Shown here: positions 7,980 to 17,144 of the stretch, piece after piece
Position numbering within the stretch: the stretch's first letter is position 1
Layout of the letters: the number at the start of each line of letters is the position of its first letter
Source: Candidatus Riflebacteria bacterium HGW-Riflebacteria-1
GTDB taxonomy: Bacteria > Muiribacteriota > Ozemobacteria > Ozemobacterales > Ozemobacteraceae
DNA: 64,000 bases
Direction: 5' to 3'
Assembly: GCA_002839445.1 (NCBI GenBank)
Contig: PGYB01000009.1
Coordinates: 62,001 to 126,000, forward strand
Position numbers and translations under genes: made by a program
Notes under the pieces: generated by a model
Told to the model about the DNA's origin: nothing
Database searches by the model: none
What the model saw: the letters and a program-made list of their open reading frames with translations, nothing else

Positions 7980-9425
7980 TTGAAAAACAAAAAAATAGTA
8001 TTGGTCGTTATTCCTACAATGGAGAACGCATATCATAACTTGAAGGATTTTGTTTCCATTCCTCCCCCCATTGGGCTTTTAAGCATTGCTGCCGTAGCAA
8101 TTAGGAATGGCTATGAGGTTACTATTATTGACGGTGACGCGGAAGGCCTTTCAACAGAGCAAATTATCAGTAAAATTGTCGAAATAAACCCGGCAATTGT
8201 TGGAGCCACGATAATGACTGCAACAATTGAAATAGCTAAAATGTTTTTTACATTGGTAAAAAATAGTTTGCCAGACGCTTGTGTTATTGTTGGTGGGCCG
8301 CATTCCTCTGCTTTACCAGAAAAAACATTGGTGGACCTTCCTGCTGTTGATATTGTTGTTGTTGGAGAGGGTGACTATACAATTATTGACATTCTACAAG
8401 CCTTGGAAAAGAACGATAATCTCTTGAATATTGCAGGTATCGCTTTCAGGCATAACAATGAAATAATAAGAACTATACCCAGAATCCCGTTACAAGATTT
8501 AAGCGCTTTGCCAACCCCGGCCTTTCATTTGCTAAAGAAACATCTTTATAGGCCTTATGGTTGGAGCAGGTGGCCATCCGGCATAGATGGCCCATTGGGT
8601 GTAATTTTTACCACAAGGGGTTGCATTGGCAAATGCAATTTCTGCGCATCAAAAACAGTTTTTGGTGACGGTCCTAGAAACTTCAGTATGCAACAGGTAA
8701 TAGAGCAACTTGAGTTCCTTGTTCATGAATGGAATATTCGAATCTTGTACATTCAAGATGATACTTTTACTCTTAATAGCAAAAGAGTTGAAGAATTATG
8801 TGATTATATAATAAGTAAAGGCTACAATAAAAGACTTGAAATACAAGTATCATCAAGAGTTAACACTATAAATCCTGCAATGCTGAAAAAGATGAGAGAA
8901 GCCGGTGTCCGTTGGATTTTCTTTGGTATAGAAAGTGGTAACCAGGAAATTCTTAACAAAATGGATAAAAATATTACACTTAAAAGCATTCGTGAAGCGA
9001 TAAGAATAGCCAAGCAGGCGAAGTTATTTATCGGTGGGAATTACATTATTGGAAGCATTGGGGAAACTCGTGAAACTGCTATGGATACAATCAATCTGGC
9101 TTGTGAGCTTGATCAAGATTATGCCTCGTTTTCAACCGCAATACCCTTGCCGGGAACAGGGTTATATCAACATTGTCTGGACAATAATATCCCTTTACCT
9201 GCATGGAATGACTTTGGAAATGTGAATACTCCGCCTATTTCCCTGAATAAAAATATGACAGCAGCAGATCTCTATGAATTGCGAGATTGTGCTGTAAGCA
9301 GATTTTTTAAAAGACCTTCCTATTTTTTGAAATTACTTTTCCGAATGAGAGCTTTTGTTGTTATTAAAGATTTCATTAAAATGTATCTTGCCATAAGAAA
9401 AGAGAAAGCTGAGAAAAGATTCTAA
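7980..9425 (+). CDS. B12-binding radical SAM enzyme
   Basis: 481 residues from TTG at 7980 (the first in-frame start; upstream GGAACGGA is a weak ribosome site). Residues 1-140 form a cobalamin-binding Rossmann domain (PPPIGLLSIAAVA, VGGPHSSALPE, VGEGDYT). The radical SAM domain follows with the CxxxCxxC cluster motif at Cys215/219/222 and GIESG near 316. The Asp-x-His cobalamin motif is absent from the N-terminal domain, as in many members (base-off, His-off). Family members methylate or rearrange unreactive carbons in lipids, tetrapyrroles or peptides; the substrate here cannot be read. The gene is AT-richer than its flanks, and the upstream neighbour is a dead gene, so it may be acquired. 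Confidence 0.85.
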   Translation: MKNKKIVLVVIPTMENAYHNLKDFVSIPPPIGLLSIAAVAIRNGYEVTIIDGDAEGLSTEQIISKIVEINPAIVGATIMTATIEIAKMFFTLVKNSLPDACVIVGGPHSSALPEKTLVDLPAVDIVVVGEGDYTIIDILQALEKNDNLLNIAGIAFRHNNEIIRTIPRIPLQDLSALPTPAFHLLKKHLYRPYGWSRWPSGIDGPLGVIFTTRGCIGKCNFCASKTVFGDGPRNFSMQQVIEQLEFLVHEWNIRILYIQDDTFTLNSKRVEELCDYIISKGYNKRLEIQVSSRVNTINPAMLKKMREAGVRWIFFGIESGNQEILNKMDKNITLKSIREAIRIAKQAKLFIGGNYIIGSIGETRETAMDTINLACELDQDYASFSTAIPLPGTGLYQHCLDNNIPLPAWNDFGNVNTPPISLNKNMTAADLYELRDCAVSRFFKRPSYFLKLLFRMRAFVVIKDFIKMYLAIRKEKAEKRF

Positions 9426-9578
9426 CAATGAATCTTGATAGGAAGTCCCTCTGTGTTAATATAATGCGAGACAAAAACCTTCCCGGAGTCTAAGGGGTAT
9501 TTTTATGAGGGCGGGGAAGGAAAATATATGAGATCAGGATTTAAACTGATTCTGTTGTTTTAGCCCGGTCGGCAGAAT

Positions 9579-9956
9579 TCAGCTTTTTTTGTTTTCATCT
9601 GTTATGTCTGTTTTGCTGCATTCTAATTTTAACAGGGCCAGTTCCTGACACAACTTACGAATTTTGTCATTTTGCGAAGATATCACGATCGAAAACTGTA
9701 TCAACACAAGGATAAGCGCAAGAATGAGGATCAGAAACAGCATGGCCGGGGGGTAATAGACGCCAACCAGCGTGGCAAAGTAGTCAAGCCCTTTTTTCCA
9801 GATCGAAAAAATCATGAACACTGTTCCAAAAAGCAGCCATAGAATCGCATAAGCCTCTTTGATTGCCTTTGTTTTTATCAGCCTTGTTATCATTGCAAGA
9901 AATAGCAGGCTGCCGACTATTGAGATCATCTGAATTCTTTCGATACCTTCAAACAT
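9579..9956 (-). CDS. DUF2304 membrane protein
   Basis: 125 residues with three membrane helices (about 9-25, 36-53, 68-92) and a charged C-terminal tail, the usual layout of DUF2304. The family is nearly always beside a dolichyl-phosphate-mannose-synthase-like GT2, as here: it follows the GT2 gene by 9 bases on the same strand. It probably helps anchor or flip the lipid-linked sugar made by that enzyme (inference from family context). A ruined copy lies 1.6 kb to the left. Confidence 0.85.
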   Translation of the reverse strand: MFEGIERIQMISIVGSLLFLAMITRLIKTKAIKEAYAILWLLFGTVFMIFSIWKKGLDYFATLVGVYYPPAMLFLILILALILVLIQFSIVISSQNDKIRKLCQELALLKLECSKTDITDENKKS

Positions 9957-9965
9957 CTTTGTTGC

Positions 9966-10682
9966 TCACTTCTTTTCAGGTTCCCGCAATGAAATAAACA
10001 GCATTGCGAGAGTGACTTTCAGCATGTAATAAATCGACATCGCGGAAGAAATGGTCGAGATTCCAGCCTGCCTCTCGCGCATGACAACAGGTATCTCTAC
10101 CATACGAAGGCCGTTTTTACTTGCAAGGATAATTTCTTCTGGTTCAGGGTAGTCGAAAGAGGGGTAGTTTTTTGCCATGAATCTGATTGCACTGCTATTA
10201 TATGCCCTAAACCCGGAGGTCGGGTCGGTAATTTCCTGACCGGTAAGTGCCCAGGCCACAAACTGAAGAATCTTTATACCAATGCGTCTGAGAAAAGTTG
10301 ATTTGAAGCCTGAGTTTTCGCCAATAAATCTTGAGCCAATGACAATGTCGGCTTTGTCGTCAATCAATGGCTGTAGAAGGCCTGTAATGTCTATTGGATT
10401 GTGTTGCCCGTCGCCATCAAGTTTGACAGCCATTGTTTCGTTATTGACATTGGCATACATCAGGCCCGTTTGAATTGCTCCGCCAACCCCAAGATTAACT
10501 GGCATTTTTATTACCTCGGCCTTCCCAGTAGCTTGTGCTTCCAGAAATGAGTTGTCTGTTGAGCCGTCATCAATGACCAGAATCTTCATCTCCGGGTGCC
10601 CGATGGCCAGTTCGTTGATTACAGATCCAATAATCTTAGCTTCATTGTAGCAGGGTATGATTATTCGCACGCTTGTTTTCAT
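9966..10682 (-). CDS. GT2 polyprenyl-phosphate sugar transferase
   Basis: 238 residues, GT-A fold of glycosyltransferase family 2, DPM1-like. Visible motifs: RIIIPCYNE at the N-terminus, IDDGSTDNS near 36-44, KLDGDGQHNP near 87-96 (the DxD metal site), DPTSGFRAY near 152-160. No C-terminal membrane helices, unlike the GT2 proteins at 36.1 and 62.3 kb; the partner DUF2304 protein may supply the membrane part. Likely makes a polyprenyl-phosphate sugar at the inner face of the membrane, a donor for the GT-C enzymes and perhaps the STT3-like enzyme. Confidence 0.85.
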   Translation of the reverse strand: MKTSVRIIIPCYNEAKIIGSVINELAIGHPEMKILVIDDGSTDNSFLEAQATGKAEVIKMPVNLGVGGAIQTGLMYANVNNETMAVKLDGDGQHNPIDITGLLQPLIDDKADIVIGSRFIGENSGFKSTFLRRIGIKILQFVAWALTGQEITDPTSGFRAYNSSAIRFMAKNYPSFDYPEPEEIILASKNGLRMVEIPVVMRERQAGISTISSAMSIYYMLKVTLAMLFISLREPEKK

Positions 10683-10707
10683 AATCTATTAATGAGTTCT
10701 GAAAATA

Positions 10708-10736
10708 TTGCAGTTCCTAACAGTTTATAGCATAAT
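10708..10736 (+). promoter_or_regulatory. Possible promoter for the GT2/radical SAM pair
   Basis: TTGCAG (10708-10713), 17-base spacer, CATAAT (10731-10736), in the divergent gap between two GT2 genes. The -10 matches consensus at 5 of 6, the -35 at 3 of 6. Confidence 0.35.
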
Positions 10737-10821
10737 TGCAACGATAAAGGGTAACTTTTAGGCGGGTGTGTTTGTTACTCTTGTCTGGAAAGCTCTTTTG
10801 GAATCTGATTGGCGGATTTCG

Positions 10822-11646
10822 ATGATTTCAGTTGTCATACCGGTTCTCAATGCCAGCACTCATTATTTCAGGCAAACTCTTTGCAGTTTGCGGAATCAGT
10901 CCTGCAAAGATTTTGAGGTGCTTGTCGTAGAAGATCCCTGTGCGTGCAGCGTTGCAGAAATTGTTGCCGAAATCAATGATCCAAGGTTTATTTTTATAAG
11001 GAATGCCCGAAAACTTGGCTTTGCAGAACAGTTAAATATTGGCATTCGAAGGGCCAAATATGAATTGATCGCAAGAATTGATGCCGACGACATTGCGCGT
11101 GAAGACCGCCTGACTAAACAATTAGAGGCTTTTCAGAACAATTCGGAGTTTGTGCTTGCTGGTTCGTGTTTAACCATGATAAATGAGAGCGGAGATGTTA
11201 TTGGTAATAGAAAATACCCATTATGCAGTGAAGAGATAAGACGCCAGGCGCCCATCAGTTCCCCGGTTGCTCACCCTGCTGTGATGTTCAGGAGGGATGC
11301 AATTCTCAGAATCGGTGGTTATAACGGAGAATTTGGTGTCACTGCCGATTATGATTTGTGGGCGCGGCTACTCACAAGCGGGCATTCGTTTATAAATCTT
11401 TCAGATAACTTGACCAGCTATAGAATTCATGAAAATGCTTCCAAGTTCAGTTCGTTGCGAGCAACCCTCAGCTCTACTGTAAAGATCAAGAAGCGCTATT
11501 TTGTGAACAAATATTACTGGAGCTTTTCTGCACAGTTCAGGTTGTTTATAGAGAAAATACTTTTACGATTGCCGCCATCACTAGTCTATAAAATTTTCTT
11601 GATGTTTGTTAAAATGAGTAATCATGAATCTTTATCAAAAACTTAG
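10822..11646 (+). CDS. GT2 glycosyltransferase
   Basis: 274 residues from ATG at 10822 (GGCGGA seven bases upstream; an earlier in-frame start lacks one). GT-A glycosyltransferase: MISVVIPVLN at the N-terminus, ARIDADDIAR (DxD) near 75-84, then the ED-like pair in GVTADYDLWARL near 172-183. No membrane helices. Such enzymes add one sugar from a nucleotide donor to a growing surface glycan. Its end overlaps the start of the following radical SAM gene by 23 bases, so the two are expressed together. Confidence 0.85.
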   Translation: MISVVIPVLNASTHYFRQTLCSLRNQSCKDFEVLVVEDPCACSVAEIVAEINDPRFIFIRNARKLGFAEQLNIGIRRAKYELIARIDADDIAREDRLTKQLEAFQNNSEFVLAGSCLTMINESGDVIGNRKYPLCSEEIRRQAPISSPVAHPAVMFRRDAILRIGGYNGEFGVTADYDLWARLLTSGHSFINLSDNLTSYRIHENASKFSSLRATLSSTVKIKKRYFVNKYYWSFSAQFRLFIEKILLRLPPSLVYKIFLMFVKMSNHESLSKT

Positions 11647-12745
11647 ATTGATTGGCCTGGCACTGAAGTATCCAAGAATCTCTCTTGCAAAATTAAAAGA
11701 AATTTTACGGGGCAATAGTCGATTTCCCTCTGAGTTTCCGCATTTACTTGCCATCTCACTTTTCTCCGGATGTAATTTGAGCTGCAAAATGTGTGGGCAG
11801 TTATCTGATCAAAAAGTCAGGTTGCGAGACACATTGCCCGCAGAATTCTGGGCAAAAATTTTGAAAGAAGCTGCGAATAAGGGAAGTGCGATTTATCTCT
11901 GGGGCGGAGAGCCCACTTTGCATCCTGAATTCCCAGAGATTCTCAAGATTATAAAGAGTAACAATCTCGTATGCACAATAAACACAAACGGATCGACACT
12001 TCTTAAATATGCTGAACAGATTGTCACAAATCGCATTGATTCGGTCAATGTTTCTCTGGACGGCCCTGACAAAGTTCATGACTCGATCAGAGGACAGGTT
12101 GGACTTTTCAAGAGAGTGACAGATGGGATCTCTCTTATTTCCCGCATGGCAAGACGATACAACATTAAAAAACCTCTCGTAAAAATAGTGGCAACTCTTT
12201 CTGAATGGAATTTAAATTCTATGCAGGATCTGATCGGAGAAATAGAGTGTCTGGAAGGCGTAGATATGTCTATTATTCAGCTTGGGTGGTTTATTCCCGA
12301 GTCTGCCGGCCTGAATAATGAAAAACGAATAATGAGTGATTTTGGTATTCATGCAACAGGATGGACAGGCTTCAAAAGGGAGCCGTCGCGATCTTTTTCC
12401 ACACAGGCACGTTCGGTTGTGAGCAGTATCCTTCTGGATTGCGGTTTGCGGCGGCCGGTTTTGATTTTTCCGAATATTGCTGTCAATGATTTCGAGGCTT
12501 ATTACACAGACTTTTACAATACTTTTGGCAATACCAGATGCAGGTCTCTTGAGCGCGAACTTCAGATTCTCTCTGATGGCAGCGTATCTGTTTGTCTTGA
12601 CTGGCCGGATGTTGTTGTAGGTGATCTCAGGCATCAGACAATTAACGAGGTCTGGCATGGGGAGGGTATGATACGGTTTCGCAAAAGTCTTGAAGTGAAG
12701 GGCCTATTTCCTGTATGCTGCCGTTGCTGCGGGCTTTTCAGATGA
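11624..12745 (+). CDS. Radical SAM/SPASM protein
   Basis: 373 residues. Radical SAM core with CNLSCKMC (Cys50/54/57), WGGEPTLHP near 93-101 and NTNGS near 124-128. The C-terminal region carries a Cys-rich SPASM-like part: Cys at about 306, 325 and a tight cluster in the last 12 residues (VCCRCC). SPASM enzymes bind extra Fe-S clusters and modify peptides or sugars. It is translationally coupled to a GT2 gene, so a sugar-related role is more likely than a peptide one, though no precursor peptide was looked for beyond the immediate flanks. Confidence 0.85.
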   Translation: MNLYQKLRLIGLALKYPRISLAKLKEILRGNSRFPSEFPHLLAISLFSGCNLSCKMCGQLSDQKVRLRDTLPAEFWAKILKEAANKGSAIYLWGGEPTLHPEFPEILKIIKSNNLVCTINTNGSTLLKYAEQIVTNRIDSVNVSLDGPDKVHDSIRGQVGLFKRVTDGISLISRMARRYNIKKPLVKIVATLSEWNLNSMQDLIGEIECLEGVDMSIIQLGWFIPESAGLNNEKRIMSDFGIHATGWTGFKREPSRSFSTQARSVVSSILLDCGLRRPVLIFPNIAVNDFEAYYTDFYNTFGNTRCRSLERELQILSDGSVSVCLDWPDVVVGDLRHQTINEVWHGEGMIRFRKSLEVKGLFPVCCRCCGLFR

Positions 12746-12796
12746 TTCTAAAATATAGATGGCATCATTGATCCTAAAATCCCGCAGGCAATATAA

Positions 12797-12895
12797 CTAT
12801 GCCGGGACTTGAACGCCGAGTTTTTCAAGTATATCGCGCTGCATTTTTGTTGATTCTGTAATCAGATGGCCGTATTTACCAGAATACTCAACTCG
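12797..12895 (-). pseudogene. Possible transposase C-terminal remnant
   Basis: A 32-codon open frame directly after, and in frame with, the stop of the methyltransferase gene. It lacks a start. The peptide (HLITESTKMQRDILEKLGV near its end) resembles the tail of DDE transposases, with the T-x-x-Q-x-x-IL-x-x-LGV-x-P pattern. The 40 bases after its stop (CTGCGGGATTTTAGG) could be an insertion-sequence end. No other part of an element remains here. Confidence 0.3.
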
Positions 12896-13567
12896 TTATA
12901 ATTTTACCGGGAGATTAGGCATTGATCTGCCATGGGTTAAAAAAATCTGGGAAGGGGGCGGAAAACTGATTCGCCTTTTTAACAGATATACCAGATCGTT
13001 GAAAGGAAAATACTCTCCTATTTTTTCAGGAAAGGGAAAGGTGAATGAACGTATCATCCGGGTTCCTGTTAATGTTGCCAAATTTCTTATCATTTCAGGC
13101 GAATAGTTGCAAATGTGAGTATGATCGGTTTTAAAAGCCTCTCCTTGCGGCAAAATTATTACAATTCTGCCATTTGATCTCAAACAAGGAATGTATTGAG
13201 AAATCATTGAGCAGGCATTTTCAGGCGTCATATGTTCGAGAATATGCGAAAACAAAAGGGTGTCAAAGGCGTTATTATTGCCGGGAGCAGATAAAAAGTC
13301 TTCGGGAGAGAATGCTTTGAAACCCTTTCCCTTAACGTAATCAAGCATATGCGTGTTATGATCAACGCCTGTTGCTCTTGGAAAAAGAAAAGAAAGGTAG
13401 CGCCCGGCTCCACAGCCAATATCAAGAACTTGCCCCCGACAGATTGCGCGGGCAAATTTTTTGTAAGGAACCTGCACAGGTAAAAGGAATCTCCACCATC
13501 TTTCGTGCTTGTTTAAAAAATACTTTGCGTAAGACTCGCCTTGAGTCTGGTTAACCGACTGTTTCAT
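12896..13567 (-). CDS. Class I SAM methyltransferase
   Basis: 223 residues. SAM-binding motif I VLDIGCGAGRYL (about 47-58), acidic residue in TGVDHN (about 68-73), and the LLFSHILEHM motif (about 105-114) of the Methyltransf_11/23 families. The C-terminal part ends FPPPSQIFLTHGRS, normal for the group. It stands alone between a transposase remnant and a frameshifted membrane gene, so the target is unknown; neighbours suggest glycan or lipid. Confidence 0.8.
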   Translation of the reverse strand: MKQSVNQTQGESYAKYFLNKHERWWRFLLPVQVPYKKFARAICRGQVLDIGCGAGRYLSFLFPRATGVDHNTHMLDYVKGKGFKAFSPEDFLSAPGNNNAFDTLLFSHILEHMTPENACSMISQYIPCLRSNGRIVIILPQGEAFKTDHTHICNYSPEMIRNLATLTGTRMIRSFTFPFPEKIGEYFPFNDLVYLLKRRISFPPPSQIFLTHGRSMPNLPVKL

Positions 13568-13643
13568 GATTATTGCCTCTGCCTTTCATATTGATCGCGG
13601 TATCTCTGATTAAGAGGCCGCTAAAGTTGAACAGACTTTATTA

Positions 13644-14073
13644 TCAGTCACTAATGAAACATTCTTTCACCTCGCCAGACTGGAATGGTCTAGTAAAAAT
13701 GGACATTTTTTTAAGCGGCCATAATTGCATGAAAAGGCTGTTGCAGGATGTTCTAAGGTGCCAGTCAAGGTCGTGCGGTGTGATCAGGTCTGCGAAAAAA
13801 TAGGCGGTAATCATAACCAGGATTACCCACGGGAGAAGCCAGTTGCAGCATGACCGTATCTGCACAGCTAGTAGTAGATAAGCAGTCATGAGCGCGATGG
13901 GGTTAAATGCGCCGTAAATTATATTTTTCCAGTTACCGAAGCTTAATGCTGTTGTCAGCAGGAATTGAGCAATGGTGAGGTAACTCATCATTGAGAGCGC
14001 CGCCAAGCAAAGTAAGGCTTTTTTTCTGGCAGATATTTCTAATTTCCGGCAAATACGGCCCTATGTTAAGCAT
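13644..14073 (-). pseudogene. Frameshifted membrane protein gene
   Basis: An ATG at 14073 has a strong ribosome site (GGTGAGG) and reads MLNIGPYLPEIRNICQK, but then leaves frame at a run of seven A (14019-14025 on the plus strand as T7). Removing one A joins it to a 115-codon hydrophobic frame with three or four membrane helices that ends at 13644. So either the gene carries a one-base insertion or the run was misread. The intact product would be about 142 residues. I do not recognise the family. Confidence 0.6.
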
Positions 14074-14108
14074 TTTTGCTCCTCACCTTTTAATCTTCAT
14101 TGCGTCTG

Positions 14109-15308
14109 TTACTTGACGCTTGCCGTCATTTTGAAGAGGGGCATGAAAACAGACAGGGCGATGGTGCCGATAATGATACCCATTACAACTGTAAGAATAG
14201 GCGTGAGGGCTGAAGTCAGGCCGTCGAGAGATTCTTTGACTTCGCGGTCGTAAAAGTCGGCGGCCTTGGTCAGCATGACGTCAAGATTACCGGTATTTTC
14301 GCCGACTTCGATCATCTTTTTTACCATCGGCGGGAAAATGGTTACCTTGACCAGCGTGCTGGCCAGTGTGTTTCCCTGCTGAACGCCGATTGCCATATTG
14401 GCGATCATTTCTTCCATCAGCGGGTTGCCCATAACTGAAGAAGTGATCTGCAGCGCCTGCAGAATCGGAACGCCCGATCCGAGCAACGAGCAGAAAGTTC
14501 TTGAAAAGCGGCTAACCGCAATTTTCTGAGTAAGGTCGCCTAATATTGGTGCTTTGAGAGTAAACAGCGCAATCCCCTTGCGGCCTAGCTCAGTCTTTAG
14601 CGCGAAAAAGATGCCGACACAGATTACAAGAAAGCCTGCACCGACTGCCACGTAATTGTAAATCAGGGCATCTGACATCACGATCATGATTTCAGTTATC
14701 TTGGGCAGGTCGACTTTCATCTTTTTGAACATGGTCGAGAAGTTCGGAAAGATCTTGACCAGCAGAAAAATAACCCCAAGAGTGGCCAGAACCAGCTGGA
14801 TAACCGGCATGGTTAGCGCGCCCTTGATCCTGCCGCGAATTTCGGCGTCGGCTTCGGCAAAGGCTGCCAGCCGGTTCAAGACTTGATCAAGCATGCCGCC
14901 GGCCTCACCGGCTTCGCACATGTTGCAGTAAATCTTGTCGAAAACTTTGGGGAATTTGCGGATTGAAACTGAAAAAGATTGGCCGCTCTGCAGGTCGCGA
15001 CCAATACCGTTCAGAATGTTCTTGAAGTAAGTGTTCTGGGTCTGGTCGGCAAGAATGCCAACCGCTTCGACCAGCGGAATTGCAGCGCCAACAAGCGTTG
15101 CCAGCTGAACCGTGAAAATCATCATTTCCTTTTTGCTGACGCTGCCGCCAAAACCAAAGCCACCACCAGATTTCGCTTCTTTGGCCTTGACCAGGTAATA
15201 ACCTTTGTCGGAAAGGCGGTTCGCCAGCTCCTGCATGTTCGGAGCCTCGAGCGTCGTCTTGATTATGTCGCCCTTCGAGTCTTTTACTTCACATTCGTAC
15301 TTTGGCAT
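14109..15308 (-). CDS. pilC: PilC inner-membrane pilus platform protein
   Basis: 399 residues, the usual PilC/GspF length. A short N-terminal domain (1-50) is followed by two T2SSF domains (about 65-190 and 265-390), each with long membrane helices. GEAGGMLDQVLNRLAAFAE (about 132-150) and GENTGNLDVMLTKAADFY (about 336-353) are the paired family motifs. PilC sits in the inner membrane and is turned by PilB. It starts 25 bases after pilB ends, same strand, so pilB-pilC is an operon separate from the PilMN-O-P operon 9 kb to the left. Confidence 0.92.
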   Translation of the reverse strand: MPKYECEVKDSKGDIIKTTLEAPNMQELANRLSDKGYYLVKAKEAKSGGGFGFGGSVSKKEMMIFTVQLATLVGAAIPLVEAVGILADQTQNTYFKNILNGIGRDLQSGQSFSVSIRKFPKVFDKIYCNMCEAGEAGGMLDQVLNRLAAFAEADAEIRGRIKGALTMPVIQLVLATLGVIFLLVKIFPNFSTMFKKMKVDLPKITEIMIVMSDALIYNYVAVGAGFLVICVGIFFALKTELGRKGIALFTLKAPILGDLTQKIAVSRFSRTFCSLLGSGVPILQALQITSSVMGNPLMEEMIANMAIGVQQGNTLASTLVKVTIFPPMVKKMIEVGENTGNLDVMLTKAADFYDREVKESLDGLTSALTPILTVVMGIIIGTIALSVFMPLFKMTASVK

Positions 15309-15333
15309 TTAAACCTCTTTGATACTGCTCAGG

Positions 15334-17016
15334 TCAGTCTGCGCGCGCCAGCGCAAACACTTCTTCGGGAGTGGTCTGGCCCTGCTGAAACTTCACGACG
15401 ATGTCGTCCTTCAGACATTTCATGCCAAGGCGCACGGCTTCGTTCTTAAGGTCGTCAGGGCCAACCTTTTGAATGATCATGCGGCGAAGGTTCTCGTGGG
15501 TATACATGACTTCGTGCACGCCAACGCGGCCCTTGTAGCCGGTCTTTGCACACTTTTCACAACCCTTGCCGCGATAATATGTTTCGTTAATGGCTTCGGG
15601 AGGCAGCCCGAGATCAACAAGGGTTTCGGGGGTAATCGTCGTGTCGACATCTTTGCAGAATTTGCAGACACGCCGCGCCAGTCGCTGCGAGACGATACAA
15701 AGAAATGCCGATGAAACAAGGAACGGCTCGACGCCCATATCTACAAGACGAATCGCGGTGCTCGGCGCATCATTGGTATGCAGAGTCGCGAAAACAAGAT
15801 GGCCGGTCAACGCCGCTTCTACTGCGATACTTGCCGTTTCTTCATCACGTATCTCACCAAGCATGATTACGTCTGGATCCTGGCGTAGAAATGCGCGCAG
15901 CACTGTCGAAAAATTCAGGTCAATTTCTGCGCGAACCTGCACCTGGTTAATAAACTTAAGCTTGTATTCTACCGGGTTTTCAACTGTGCAGATATTGATG
16001 TCCGGCCCTTTTATCGCATTCAAACACGCATATAGTGTCGTTGTTTTGCCAGAACCGGTAGGCCCGGTTACCAGACACATGCCGTTGGGAGAGCCGATTG
16101 CCTTTTGTACCTTTTCGAAGTTTGTCGGCGAAAATCCCATCTGGTCAAGCGCAACGTTAACGTTCGACTTGTCTAGAATTCGCAGGCAGGCCTTTTCGCC
16201 CCAGGCGGTCGGAATCGTGTTGACGCGAAAGTCGATCGGCTTGTCCATGATTACCATCTGAATTCGGCCATCCTGCGGAAGTCGGCGTTCAGAGATATCC
16301 ATGCCGCTCAAAATCTTGATACGCGACATAACCGATGGCAGCGCTTCAGGTTGCAGATTCATCGCAATCAGCAGCGAACCGTCTATGCGCAGTCGCACGC
16401 GCAGTTCGCCTTCGTCAGGCTCAATATGAATATCTGATGCGCCCTTCTGAACCGCTGAAGTCAGAACCAGATTGACCAGCTTGATGATCGGGGTTTCTTC
16501 GCTCGCCTTTTTAAGGCCATCCAGTGCGCCGCCCCCTACGTCTTCATCTCCGACGCCCATCGCGCTGAGAGCGTCGGCCATGGCGCCGGCAACATAGAGT
16601 TTGTCAGTCGTGTCAGCGATCTGGTTTTCTGAACAGATAGCCCTGACGACTTCGCAATTGTTCTGAAACTGTATTTCATCAATGATGAACACGTCGAGAG
16701 GATCTGCCATACCAATCATCAGACTCTTACCGTCAAAGCTGATCGGCACCAGTATGTGTTTGCGGCAGATCTTTTCAGGCACCATCTTGAGAACTTCGGG
16801 TTTGATCTCTACCTTGGTCAGATCAACGAATGGAACCTTTAGCTGTTTGCCGAGAGTTGGCAGAAGTTTGTCTTCGGTAAGGTAGCCAAGCTCGATGAGA
16901 ACCTGCCCGATGCGTTTGCCGCGCTTTTTTTGCTCGGCAAGAGCTATGTTGAGCTCTTTCTCACCAACGTGCCCTGCTTCGATAAGCAGCTGACCTATTT
17001 TCTTACGCTTAAACAT
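15334..17016 (-). CDS. pilB: PilB pilus extension ATPase
   Basis: 560 residues. MshEN domain (about 1-150) with the KIGQLL and RIGQVL repeats that can bind c-di-GMP in related proteins, then the N2 and RecA-like ATPase domains. Walker A GPTGSGKT at 318-325, Asp box ENPVE near 346-350, Walker B with LGEIRD at 386-391, His box near 406-416. A tetra-Cys zinc site lies at 451, 454, 486, 489. PilB powers polymerisation of pilin. No retraction ATPase (PilT), prepilin peptidase or secretin lies in the window. Confidence 0.93.
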   Translation of the reverse strand: MFKRKKIGQLLIEAGHVGEKELNIALAEQKKRGKRIGQVLIELGYLTEDKLLPTLGKQLKVPFVDLTKVEIKPEVLKMVPEKICRKHILVPISFDGKSLMIGMADPLDVFIIDEIQFQNNCEVVRAICSENQIADTTDKLYVAGAMADALSAMGVGDEDVGGGALDGLKKASEETPIIKLVNLVLTSAVQKGASDIHIEPDEGELRVRLRIDGSLLIAMNLQPEALPSVMSRIKILSGMDISERRLPQDGRIQMVIMDKPIDFRVNTIPTAWGEKACLRILDKSNVNVALDQMGFSPTNFEKVQKAIGSPNGMCLVTGPTGSGKTTTLYACLNAIKGPDINICTVENPVEYKLKFINQVQVRAEIDLNFSTVLRAFLRQDPDVIMLGEIRDEETASIAVEAALTGHLVFATLHTNDAPSTAIRLVDMGVEPFLVSSAFLCIVSQRLARRVCKFCKDVDTTITPETLVDLGLPPEAINETYYRGKGCEKCAKTGYKGRVGVHEVMYTHENLRRMIIQKVGPDDLKNEAVRLGMKCLKDDIVVKFQQGQTTPEEVFALARAD

Positions 17017-17076
17017 GAACAGTTAAGCCTTATTTCGCGCTGATTAACGATGGTGTGAATAAAATTTCACTCTGAG

Positions 17077-17105
17077 ATTATAATATAAACCCGTCTAAAA
17101 TTGAA
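17077..17105 (-). promoter_or_regulatory. Possible pilB promoter
   Basis: On the minus strand: TTCAAT (17100-17105), 17-base spacer, TATAAT (17077-17082), about 60 bases before the pilB start. The -10 is a perfect match, the -35 is poor (3 of 6). Confidence 0.4.
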
Positions 17106-17144
17106 CAGCTTTAATAAAAACGTTTATAAAATGGCTTGAGAACC

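Noticed and set aside
9479..9520. CCTTCCC/GGGAAGG inverted repeat after the B12 radical SAM gene
   Set aside because: Loop of 28 bases and no T-run; too weak to call a terminator.
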